Assembly (NCBI RefSeq): GCF_943914805.1
Contig: NZ_CALUDM010000154.1
Coordinates: 1 to 6,893, forward strand
Source: an uncultured Acinetobacter sp.
Lineage (GTDB): Bacteria; Pseudomonadota; Gammaproteobacteria; Pseudomonadales; Moraxellaceae
Reading direction: 5' to 3'
Length of the DNA: 6,893 nt
Position numbers and translations under genes: made by a program. This document shows, piece after piece, positions 1 to 5,605 of the stretch. Each line of letters begins with the position of its first letter. Position 1 is the stretch's first letter. The notes beneath the pieces were generated by a model. The model was not told where the DNA came from. It was given only the letters and a program-made list of their open reading frames with translations, and did no database searches.

Positions 1-26
1 TAATAATTTTAGTTATTGTATTTTAA

Positions 27-52
27 AGGAATATGATTTATTCCATATTCCT
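27..52 (-). terminator. Hairpin downstream of ruvB, probable terminator of the ruvAB unit
   Basis: A perfect 9-bp inverted repeat (AGGAATATG / CATATTCCT) with an 8-base loop sits 20 bases past the ruvB stop codon. Read on the minus strand, the stem is followed by TTTAAAAT, a short and interrupted U-rich stretch. On the plus strand it is followed by CAATATGC, with no U tract, so the minus orientation fits better. The stem is AT-rich and the tail imperfect, so termination may be partial. Confidence 0.5.
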
Positions 53-72
53 CAATATGCTTCATTTATGAT

Positions 73-1077
73 TTAACTTTTTGGCTCAGGAGGAGTCATT
101 CCAAACTGTAAATAAGCTTGATTGGTTGCAATTCTGCCACGGGCTGTTCGCATCGCATAACCTTGCTGGATTAAATAAGGTTCAATCACATCTTCCAGTG
201 TGCCCGAATCTTCTGCCATCGCTGCAGCCAAAGCTTCGACACCAGCAGGACCACCATCAAAACGTTCTAAAAGCATGGATAAATAACGACGATCCAAAGT
301 ATCTAAACCATCTTTATCGACATTCAACATATCTAAAGCACGTTGCGCCATTTCTTGAGTGACTTCGCCAGTGCCTTTCACTTGGGCATAGTCACGTACA
401 CGACGTAATAAACGATTGGCAATACGTGGTGTTCCACGAGCACGTCGGGCAATTTCTAAAGCACCATCTGCTGTGGTCGGTACGTCCATTAACGAAGCAG
501 AACGAGCAACAATATGAGTTAAATCTTCAACTGAATAAAATTCTAGACGTTGTACGATTCCAAACCGATCCCGTAAAGGTGAAGTGAGTAAGCCTGCGCG
601 CGTTGTCGCTGCAACCAATGTAAAGGGTGGTAGATCCAATTTAATCGAACGTGCTCCGGGACCTTCACCAATCATAATATCAAGCTGGTAATCTTCCATT
701 GCAGGATAGAGAATCTCTTCAATCACGGGTGAAAGACGATGAATTTCATCGATAAATAAAACATCGCCTTCTTCGAGGTTGGTGAGCATTGCAGCTAAAT
801 CACCTGCACGTTCTAAGACAGGGCCTGAAGTTGATTTGAGATTTCCACCCATTTCACGTGCAATGATATTGGCCAAAGTGGTTTTACCTAAACCCGGTGG
901 GCCAAATATTAAAGTATGATCTAGCGCCTCGCCACGACCACGTGCCGCACCAATAAAAATTTCCATTTGTTCACGAACCACAGGTTGACCAATATAGTCA
1001 TCGAGTGAGGTCGGGCGAATGGCGCGATCAAAATGATCTTCTGGTTTTTCAGAACCACTGATTAAACGATCTTGCAT
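73..1077 (-). CDS. ruvB: Holliday junction branch migration ATPase RuvB
   Basis: This is the AAA+ motor of the RuvABC system. It forms hexameric rings on DNA arms held by RuvA and drives branch migration of Holliday junctions in recombinational repair in the cytoplasm. The 334-residue length is normal for the family. Visible motifs are Walker A GPPGLGKT (59-66), Walker B LFIDEIH (107-113), sensor 1 around AATTR (156-160), the arginine-finger region LRDRFG (168-173), and the sensor 2 region RGTPRIANRLLRRVRD (214-229). The C-terminal winged-helix DNA-binding domain spans about 255-334 and contains GYAMRTARGRIAT. The start MQDRLISG is the family's usual N-terminus. The gene begins 17 bases after the ruvA stop, so the two are almost certainly cotranscribed. 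Nothing looks damaged. Confidence 0.98.
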   Translation of the reverse strand: MQDRLISGSEKPEDHFDRAIRPTSLDDYIGQPVVREQMEIFIGAARGRGEALDHTLIFGPPGLGKTTLANIIAREMGGNLKSTSGPVLERAGDLAAMLTNLEEGDVLFIDEIHRLSPVIEEILYPAMEDYQLDIMIGEGPGARSIKLDLPPFTLVAATTRAGLLTSPLRDRFGIVQRLEFYSVEDLTHIVARSASLMDVPTTADGALEIARRARGTPRIANRLLRRVRDYAQVKGTGEVTQEMAQRALDMLNVDKDGLDTLDRRYLSMLLERFDGGPAGVEALAAAMAEDSGTLEDVIEPYLIQQGYAMRTARGRIATNQAYLQFGMTPPEPKS

Positions 1078-1094
1078 GATTGTCTTAATCTATC

Positions 1095-1697
1095 TTATTT
1101 ATTCATGGATTTAAGTGCAGCACGAATGATATCACTGGCTTCAGTAAAATCACCTTTAACAGCATTGACTAATTTCTGTGCCTCTAATGGTTTATAACCT
1201 AAAGATTGCAAGGCTGCTTCAGCTTCTGCAACAGCAGAATTACCCGTAAATTGAATTTGTTCAACCGTTGAATTACTTGAAATTGTACCTGATGACATTG
1301 CTTTAAAACGATCACGTAATTCAATCATTAAACGTTCAGCGGTTTTTTTACCAACTCCTGGCACTTTGACGAGGGTATTTACATCTTCATGTTCAACCGT
1401 ATGAATGAGCATTTCTACACTTAATGTTGAAAGAATACCTAAAGCCATTTTAGGACCGACACCGTTTACTTTTAGAAGGGTGCGGAAAATGGTTTTTTCT
1501 TGTGCATTCGAAAATCCGTAAAGAAGTTGAGCATCTTCACGAACAGCTAAATGTGTCCATAAAGTAACTTTTTGACCTTTTTGCAGTTGGCAAAATGTTG
1601 AAAGCGGGGTGTCAATTTCATAACCCACGCCATTTACATTTAACAGTACAGTTGGCGCTTCTAATGCAAAAACTTCACCAATAAGACATCCGATCAT
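1095..1697 (-). CDS. ruvA: Holliday junction DNA-binding protein RuvA
   Basis: RuvA is the tetrameric junction-recognition subunit that unfolds the four-way junction and loads RuvB. At 200 residues it is full length. The order of parts is an N-terminal OB-fold beginning MIGCLIGEV (about 1-63), with the acidic pin residues E54-D55 in VREDAQLLYGF; two helix-hairpin-helix motifs, LLKVNGVGPKMALGILS (74-90) and LVKVPGVGKKTAERLMIEL (109-127); a Ser/Thr-rich linker (about 135-150); and the C-terminal RuvB-binding domain with ALQSLGYKPLEA (162-173). MIG is the conserved family start, although the ribosome site upstream is weak. The gene is first in the ruvAB pair. No lexA-type operator was recognised upstream. 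Confidence 0.98.
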   Translation of the reverse strand: MIGCLIGEVFALEAPTVLLNVNGVGYEIDTPLSTFCQLQKGQKVTLWTHLAVREDAQLLYGFSNAQEKTIFRTLLKVNGVGPKMALGILSTLSVEMLIHTVEHEDVNTLVKVPGVGKKTAERLMIELRDRFKAMSSGTISSNSTVEQIQFTGNSAVAEAEAALQSLGYKPLEAQKLVNAVKGDFTEASDIIRAALKSMNK

Positions 1698-1724
1698 GAA
1701 TATTGTTCACTTCTAAAAATTGTG

Positions 1725-1751
1725 AAACTAAGTTGTTCTTAAACTTAGTTT
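1725..1751 (-). terminator. 10-bp perfect stem-loop between dgt and ruvA
   Basis: AAACTAAGTT (1725-1734) and AACTTAGTTT (1742-1751) are perfectly complementary around a 7-base loop. On the minus strand the stem is followed by CACAATTTTT, so a U run starts five bases past the stem. The element lies 66 bases past the dgt stop and 27 bases before the ruvA start. It could be a weak terminator for dgt or a structure in the ruvA 5' leader. The candidate ruvAB -10 box at 1769-1774 lies upstream of it, which favours the leader reading. Confidence 0.35.
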
Positions 1752-1768
1752 GTTTATTGAATTATCTG

Positions 1769-1774
1769 AGTATA
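1769..1774 (-). promoter_or_regulatory. ruvA: Candidate -10 box for ruvAB (TATACT)
   Basis: The minus strand reads CGCTATACTCAG here, a good match to a sigma-70 -10 element, about 70 bases upstream of the ruvA start and just past the dgt stop. No convincing -35 hexamer lies 16-18 bases upstream, so the call rests on one box and its position. Confidence 0.25.
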
Positions 1775-1817
1775 GCGAAAACTAGGCGTGATCCATACTC
1801 AAAAGGATTTGGATGAT

Positions 1818-3158
1818 TTAAAAGAAACCAACTTTATTGCCTTGTAATTCTTGCGCTAAATTATAGGCCTGATGATCTGAAAATTTACTGACAATATCTA
1901 AAACTTGCATAATATTATCATAGTGATCATCACTAAAACGTGCCCCAAAACGCTCTAAAATAGACATGAGTCGACCATCCTTAAAACTTAATGTCTTATT
2001 TGGTGTGGTCAATGGAATAAATGCATCTAAGATATGTTGCAGACTTTGATGGGCAATAATTTCCAAACCTGATTTCTGTGGATGTTCAAAAATCTTTTCA
2101 CGGGCAAGATTTTTAGCACGATCAATCCCAATTTCAATGTCTTCAGAGCAATACTGTAATAATGAGCCTTTTAATTGACCTGATAAAATTTGAAAATGAT
2201 GTCGTGCAAAAGCCGTGGTAACTTCATCGACTAAGCGTTTCATCACACGCCCACGCAATGCAGCAATTTTTTGTTGCCACGTGGTATAAGGCATGCTGAG
2301 TTCAGCAGGGATTCCAAAATCACCAATCAAATCAAGAAAGATCGGCTCAACTTCTTCATAAGACAACATATTTAAAATAATGCCATCTTCTAAATCAATC
2401 AATGCATAGCAAATATCATCCGCAGCTTCCAGTAAATAAGTGAGTGGATGGCGACAAAAATGATATTCACCGAGTTGAATTAAACCCAGTTGGTCAGCAA
2501 TTTGTTTGAGTACATCTTTTTCAGCTTGGTAGCAACCGAACTTTGCACGTTTGCTTGCAGGTGTATCACCTTGTGATTCAATCGTTTTTGAAAGCCAAGG
2601 GTACTTTAAGTAAGCCCCTAACGTTGCGTAAGTAAGGCGCATACCGCCATCATTTGGATGGTAATCAATCTTAGTAAGTAGTCTTAAACCTTGTGCATTA
2701 CCTTCAAATTGACGTACATCGGCTTGTTGTTCAGGGCTTAAATCTTTGAGGAAATCAGTATGTGATGCATCATCAAACCATTCTCGAATCGCATATTCAC
2801 CTGCATGTCCAAATGGTGGATTACCAATATCATGGGCTAAGCATGCTGCTTGAATGATTGCACCCACATCGGCAGGCGAAATCCACATTGGTAATTCATC
2901 TTTAATTTTTTCCGCAGCCAACATTCCCAATGAGCGTCCAATACAGGAAACTTCAAGAGAGTGGGTAAGGCGAGTATGAATACCGTCATGTTGTGTAAGT
3001 GGATGAACTTGTGTCTTACGATTCAGTTGTCTAAAGCTTTGAGAAAATATAATGCGGTCATAATCTTTATGAAAAGGGCTACGTGCTTGTTCTGTATTTT
3101 GTTTTTTACTCCCAATTCGAACTGTTGAAAGGAGTTCTAACCAACGCATTTGAGTCAT
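1818..3158 (-). CDS. dgt: Deoxyguanosinetriphosphate triphosphohydrolase (dGTPase), HD superfamily
   Basis: The family hydrolyses dGTP (in some members other dNTPs) to the deoxynucleoside plus tripolyphosphate, influencing the dNTP pool. The 446-residue protein is full length for the type without a large insertion. The metal-binding HD residues are visible: H66 in RLTHSLEV, H109-D110 in AHDIGNPPFGH, H118, and a distal Asp in LLEAADDICYA (D247 or D248). The family's FEGNAQGLRLLTK block is at 151-163 and the N-terminal RSPFHKDYDRI / FRQLNRKTQV region at 26-51. The start MTQMRWLELL was taken; the ATG at codon 4 is equally possible, since neither has a clear ribosome site. It probably forms its own transcription unit upstream of ruvAB. 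A homologue role in phage resistance is known in some bacteria, but nothing here suggests more than housekeeping. Confidence 0.95.
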   Translation of the reverse strand: MTQMRWLELLSTVRIGSKKQNTEQARSPFHKDYDRIIFSQSFRQLNRKTQVHPLTQHDGIHTRLTHSLEVSCIGRSLGMLAAEKIKDELPMWISPADVGAIIQAACLAHDIGNPPFGHAGEYAIREWFDDASHTDFLKDLSPEQQADVRQFEGNAQGLRLLTKIDYHPNDGGMRLTYATLGAYLKYPWLSKTIESQGDTPASKRAKFGCYQAEKDVLKQIADQLGLIQLGEYHFCRHPLTYLLEAADDICYALIDLEDGIILNMLSYEEVEPIFLDLIGDFGIPAELSMPYTTWQQKIAALRGRVMKRLVDEVTTAFARHHFQILSGQLKGSLLQYCSEDIEIGIDRAKNLAREKIFEHPQKSGLEIIAHQSLQHILDAFIPLTTPNKTLSFKDGRLMSILERFGARFSDDHYDNIMQVLDIVSKFSDHQAYNLAQELQGNKVGFF

Positions 3159-3324
3159 TTATCGTTATTCAGTTATTGCTTATGGGTATGATGCCAAATT
3201 TAGTGGAAATGTACTAGGGGAGGACGACATAAGTTGTCTTTGTGCTAATATTTTTTAAATTAATAAGTGAACTGTAATCTTAAAAAATCAACTTTATAAT
3301 TATCTAACGTGTTTAACGCTCTAA

Positions 3325-3546
3325 TTATGGAAACCCGCTAGGAATAAATATATGAGAAATTGCTAAACATAAAAGAGAAGTTAAGATCAATATTGTAAAT
3401 TGTTTATATCGATCATTGGGTAGATTTAATTTTGTTAACAATTTGGGATAGATGAGGCCTACAAAGGCAAGTAATCCTAAGCAGATAAACGATATTGAAA
3501 ACAGGTAAAAACAAAACTGAGTCAACATTGTTTCTTTATCAATCAT
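3325..3546 (-). CDS. Small two-helix membrane protein, candidate T6SS immunity protein (distal copy)
   Basis: A 73-residue protein with two hydrophobic segments (about 11-32 and 47-67) separated by a short loop with Lys, Arg and Asp, so probably an inner-membrane hairpin. It aligns without gaps to the neighbouring 3627-3848 product (39 of 73 positions identical by hand count), sharing GLLAF, QFTIL, CLAIS and the C-terminal PSGFP. That alignment decides the start: the frame stays open upstream to 3588, but the ATG at 3546 matches the paralogue's start and has a GGAAGAG ribosome site (3550-3556) just before it. Its place after a PAAR gene and a candidate toxin suggests immunity, protecting the producer at the membrane or in the periplasm. 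That function is inferred from context; no named family was recognised. Confidence 0.7.
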   Translation of the reverse strand: MIDKETMLTQFCFYLFSISFICLGLLAFVGLIYPKLLTKLNLPNDRYKQFTILILTSLLCLAISHIFIPSGFP

Positions 3547-3626
3547 GATCTCTTCCATTATTTTGTTTGTAAAATTAAAGTGCATCAAATTTAATCAATT
3601 CAATTAATCTAATACCAGTTTTATCA

Positions 3627-3848
3627 TTATGGAAATCCACTAGGAACGTATATATAAGATATTGCTAAGCACGATAGAGATAATATAAATAATATCGTAA
3701 ATTGTAGAAATCTATTTTTGGGTAAGCTCAAACATCTCAAATATGATGGTTTAATTAAGCTTATAAAAGCCAATAATCCAAAAAATAGAAATAAAAATGT
3801 ACATAGATACAGTAAAGAATCAGTAAAAATAGTTGTTTTATTGATCAT
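3627..3848 (-). CDS. Small two-helix membrane protein, candidate T6SS immunity protein (proximal copy)
   Basis: A 73-residue paralogue of the 3325-3546 product. Hydrophobic segments cover about 10-33 and 47-67; the loop between them carries KPSYLRCLSLPKNR, and the protein ends in PSGFP like its sister. The ATG at 3848 was chosen because it makes the two copies the same length; the frame also offers a TTG two codons upstream. It begins 11 bases after the toxin-candidate stop, with AAAAGAT as the only ribosome-site candidate, so it is probably cotranscribed and perhaps translationally coupled. The immediate toxin-to-immunity order is standard for T6SS cargo loci. If this is an immunity protein, its membrane location suggests the toxin acts on the envelope or must be intercepted there. 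Confidence 0.7.
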   Translation of the reverse strand: MINKTTIFTDSLLYLCTFLFLFFGLLAFISLIKPSYLRCLSLPKNRFLQFTILFILSLSCLAISYIYVPSGFP

Positions 3849-3859
3849 GATCAATCTTT

Positions 3860-4574
3860 TTATTTTGTGAGTGCTTCTTCATCAAGAAAACCTTTAGTTT
3901 TAGTAAGTTGTTGAAGTTTACCATTTCTATAAATGGCTCTTTCAAGCCACATATAAGATTGTTCATTTGGCTTTGTAGATGAACCATGAATTAATGGACT
4001 GGTATTAGTGGTATGTCCTATAACAACAGATTTTGTTTTACCTGAGGTATATAAATTTTTAGACCAGTTACTCGCTAAGTTGTTTGCTACTTCAGGATTT
4101 TCCGCCGTCTTACAACCATGAATTTCTACTTTCAGATTAATTGTAAAAACTTCTGGTTTGAATGACTTTAAATCAGATGTTTTAAATGTTTGGTTATTAA
4201 AGAAATAACGCCACCACCAATATTTATTCATTGAAGAATTGTTATCGCCCTGTCTTACAGAAACCATATATAGTGAATTTTCGCCACCGTGCGTGAATAT
4301 ATCGAGTGAGCGAATACTATTTACAGGTTGTCTATTAATTAGATCAATGAGGTCTTGTTTTACTTTAATTTCTCGAATGTAAATATTGTATTTATTATCC
4401 TCTTTGGCCTTATACATTCTTTGCAAATTATTGGAAGCATCTAAAAAAAGTATTGTTATCACTTTTACTGTACGCACCACCATAGACAATAATTCTATTT
4501 TTGCGATTAACTATTATTTTTTGAGTAGAACCTTTTTTTTGATTAGTCGATGCTGTTCCTGTTGGAGCAATCAT
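3860..4574 (-). pseudogene. Candidate T6SS effector with HG...GC motifs, frame broken at a T7 run
   Basis: The ATG at 4574 begins 3 bases after the PAAR stop and has a strong ribosome site, AAGGAG, 6 bases upstream. As sequenced, this frame runs 48 codons and stops at 4428-4430 (TAA). Dropping one T from the T7 run at 4443-4449 joins it to the long downstream frame and gives 237 residues. The long frame alone has only a poor TTG (4489) or ATG (4483) start, so the joined reading is preferred. In the joined protein, IIVYGGAYS is at 28-36, LDIFTHGG at 90-97, KVEIHGCKTAE at 148-158 and SVVIGHTT at 182-189. The hydrophobic-HG and hydrophobic-GC pair resembles the His/Cys dyad of clan CD (caspase-fold) domains such as DUF4347-like proteins; this is inference from a short pattern. 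There is no signal peptide or membrane helix. Position after PAAR and before paired membrane proteins supports a toxin role. The defect could be a real mutation, slippage, or a sequencing or assembly error. Confidence 0.72.
4443..4449 (-). other. T7 homopolymer at the frame break of the toxin candidate
   Basis: The minus strand reads ACTTTTTTTAGA. With seven T the upstream frame gives NTFFRCFQ-stop; with six T it gives NTFLDASNNL and continues to 3860. A one-base length change in a homopolymer explains the break completely, because both flanking frames read as protein right up to the run. Confidence 0.75.
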
Positions 4575-4577
4575 TCG

Positions 4578-5102
4578 TTACTCCTTGTTTATCATTAATT
4601 CAGCATCATCACCTAGCCATATTCTTAATTCGCTACTCGCGTTAGTTGTAATTCTCGGTGTTTTTCCCTCAGAATCAGTCATACCTTGATAGATTTGACC
4701 TTCTACAGTTTCAATATAAAAAGTTGTGTTAGACAGATATTGACCATTTTGATCGACAGCAATAATTTGCTCATCAAATACTTCATTTTGTTTTGATAAT
4801 TCATTTGAATGACTCGTTCTAGTGTCTATATTTACCCCACCATCACGAACAACTAAGTTCTGATTTTTAATGTATTTAGCACCACAAGTCGACGAATCTC
4901 CGTCACCAACGATTGTTCGTGTTCCAACAATCATAAAACCAGTATTGGAAGCGATTGCGTAAGAAATAACTTTGCATTGAGGACAAAAATGTTTCATACC
5001 ATCTAAATGGACAGCTTTGCCTTGAACGATAAATGAGTCATCTGCTTCATAAATAATTCCGCCATGATTGGTCGTACAACCTCTTGTTATTAATGCTTTC
5101 AT
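4578..5102 (-). CDS. PAAR-type T6SS spike protein with C-terminal adaptor-like extension
   Basis: PAAR proteins cap the VgrG spike of the type VI secretion system and carry effectors into target cells. The N-terminal domain (about 1-85) starts MKALITRGCTTNHGG and has the pattern of PAAR-like proteins: H13, H32, C40, C43 and C73 are candidate metal ligands, with VIGTRT/IVGDGDSSTCG-type glycine turns at 58-74. Residues about 108-170 form a second domain, with EQIIAVDQNGQYLSN, a central FYIETVEG, GMTDSEGKTPRI and IWLGDDA. This resembles the transthyretin-like extensions found on many VgrG and PAAR proteins, which often bind the cargo. The ATG at 5102 was chosen because PAAR proteins usually start MKAL; a GTG four codons earlier (5114) is possible. 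The gene heads the cargo operon, and the next gene starts 3 bases after its stop. No VgrG gene is in the window. Confidence 0.88.
   Translation of the reverse strand: MKALITRGCTTNHGGIIYEADDSFIVQGKAVHLDGMKHFCPQCKVISYAIASNTGFMIVGTRTIVGDGDSSTCGAKYIKNQNLVVRDGGVNIDTRTSHSNELSKQNEVFDEQIIAVDQNGQYLSNTTFYIETVEGQIYQGMTDSEGKTPRITTNASSELRIWLGDDAELMINKE
4581..4586 (-). promoter_or_regulatory. Shine-Dalgarno AAGGAG for the toxin candidate, inside the end of the PAAR gene
   Basis: AAGGAG lies 6 bases before the ATG at 4574 and inside the last codons of the PAAR gene, immediately before its TAA. It is the best ribosome site in the accessory block. It fixes the toxin start at MIAPTG rather than the internal TTG/ATG in the other frame, and it suggests translational coupling of spike and effector. 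Confidence 0.8.
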
Positions 5103-5149
5103 TTTTTTTATCACTTATTTTTAAATCTATCTTCATGTATATTTTATTA

Positions 5150-5176
5150 TTTCTAATTAAAATTAGCAATTAGAAA
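5150..5176. promoter_or_regulatory. AT-rich inverted repeat upstream of the PAAR gene
   Basis: TTTCTAATT (5150-5158) and AATTAGAAA (5168-5176) form a perfect 9-bp inverted repeat with a 9-base spacer, about 50 bases before the PAAR start. A second AATTAG copy at 5161-5166 can pair with the left arm instead, so two alternative structures exist. It may be an operator or a leader hairpin; no known regulator site was recognised. Confidence 0.3.
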
Positions 5177-5256
5177 AATTCAGTGACACAAACATCTCTA
5201 AATAATTTAACGAGTACAAAAAATGCGTTCGTCGACGGATAAATTTATCTTTATGG

Positions 5257-5262
5257 ATTATA
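5257..5262 (-). promoter_or_regulatory. Candidate -10 box for the PAAR operon (TATAAT)
   Basis: The minus strand carries a consensus TATAAT within ATTATATAAT, about 155 bases before the PAAR start. It is part of a palindrome, so it reads equally on the plus strand, and no good -35 element was seen. In DNA this AT-rich, chance matches are common. Confidence 0.2.
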
Positions 5263-5290
5263 TAATTTGGATTTAGGTTTTGTATGTATC

Positions 5291-5326
5291 AGCAATAAAC
5301 AACATATAAAAATGCTGTTTATTGCT
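5291..5326 (-). terminator. 15-bp stem-loop after the RiPP-like locus
   Basis: Arms 5291-5305 and 5312-5326 pair over 15 positions around a 6-base loop. The single imperfect position is a G-U pair in minus-strand RNA but an A-C mismatch in plus-strand RNA, so selection for structure would be on the minus transcript. It lies 39 bases past the precursor stop and before the PAAR operon. There is no U tract directly after it, so it may be a 3' stabilising structure rather than a simple intrinsic terminator. Confidence 0.5.
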
Positions 5327-5365
5327 TAAAAGGTTATAAATCAAATTAAAATACAACTCAGAAAA

Positions 5366-5584
5366 CTAACCAACAATGGTAACAATATTGGTGGTGGCTC
5401 TGAGTCCATCTAGAAATTTTTTCCCGTCACGTAAATCAAGGTTTAAATTAAGCTGTTCAAGAACTTTAGGATCTTGAATATCAACGCCACTACGTTCTAG
5501 TGTTCCTAATAGATCAGCAAGAAACCGAGTTCTTGCAATAGGGTTGGTTTCTAGTTTCTTTTGTAAGGCTTTCATATCATTCAT
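5366..5584 (-). CDS. Candidate RiPP precursor peptide (72 aa), substrate of the adjacent radical SAM enzyme
   Basis: A 72-residue peptide encoded 21 bases downstream of the radical SAM gene and in the same direction. Residues 1-62 look like a helical leader: KALQKKLETNPIARTRFLADL, then LGTLERSGVDIQDP, then a Leu/Asp/Asn-rich helix ending KKFLDGLR. The NP-x-x-R-x-x-FL...GV layout recalls leaders of other modified-peptide families, but no named family was recognised. The last residues, ATTNIVTIVG, form a short beta-branched tail and the likely core. The protein has no Cys, Ser in the tail, Trp or Tyr, which excludes thioether and lanthionine rings. The start at 5584 is supported by AAGGA (5593-5597), 8 bases upstream; the ATG at codon 4 would be 17 bases away. 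No signal peptide, GG cleavage site or membrane helix is visible. The precursor role is inferred from size, tail and context. Confidence 0.7.
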   Translation of the reverse strand: MNDMKALQKKLETNPIARTRFLADLLGTLERSGVDIQDPKVLEQLNLNLDLRDGKKFLDGLRATTNIVTIVG

Positions 5585-5592
5585 TATTCTAT

Positions 5593-5597
5593 TCCTT
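5593..5597 (-). promoter_or_regulatory. Shine-Dalgarno AAGGA for the precursor peptide
   Basis: AAGGA lies 8 bases before the ATG at 5584, inside the 21-base gap after the radical SAM stop. It gives the small peptide its own, stronger ribosome site than the maturase has. This fits a precursor made in excess over its modifying enzyme. Confidence 0.6.
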
Positions 5598-5605
5598 GTA
5601 AAACA

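Larger units (their letters stand above)
3325..3848 (-). repeat. Tandem duplication of the small membrane-protein gene
   Basis: The 222-base genes at 3325-3546 and 3627-3848 are direct tandem copies, similar at both DNA and protein level. The closest nucleotide match is at the 3' ends (both read TATGGAAA, then CC, then CTAGGAA on the plus strand). The 80-base spacer is not clearly duplicated. Divergence to about half identity in protein means the duplication is not recent. Confidence 0.7.

Noticed and set aside
10..65. Short minus-strand frame (18 codons, starting ATG AAG CAT) after ruvB
   Set aside because: It overlaps the terminator-like hairpin, has no ribosome site, and its sequence is explained by the stem arms.
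81..362. Plus-strand open frame of 93 codons opposite ruvB
   Set aside because: It lies wholly antisense to the highly conserved C-terminal part of ruvB, with composition typical of a shadow frame.
1818..3158. dgt as part of an anti-phage defence island with the neighbouring accessory genes
   Set aside because: dGTPase is widespread as a core gene and sits next to ruvAB with no defence genes around it. The accessory genes read as secretion cargo and peptide modification.
3159..3324. Attachment site or small RNA between dgt and the cargo block
   Set aside because: Only a 6-bp stem with a G-U pair (GACGAC...GTTGTC, near 3223-3238) and repeated CGTTA words were seen. None is strong enough to call a feature.
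3547..3588. Upstream extension of the distal membrane-protein gene (MMHFNF...)
   Set aside because: The paralogue has no matching segment, and the ATG at 3546 has a better ribosome site and gives identical lengths for both copies.
3325..3848. Phage holin or toxin-antitoxin type I peptides
   Set aside because: Size and two helices would allow it, but there are no phage genes around, and the order PAAR, effector, paired membrane proteins fits immunity better.
4386..4598. Plus-strand open frame of 70 codons across the toxin start
   Set aside because: It is antisense to the PAAR/toxin junction, which has strong coding and ribosome-site evidence on the minus strand.
5366..5584. Nif11-type leader family
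   Set aside because: The N-P-x-x-R-x-x-F spacing is loosely similar, but the glycine-rich leader end and usual core boundary of Nif11 peptides are absent.
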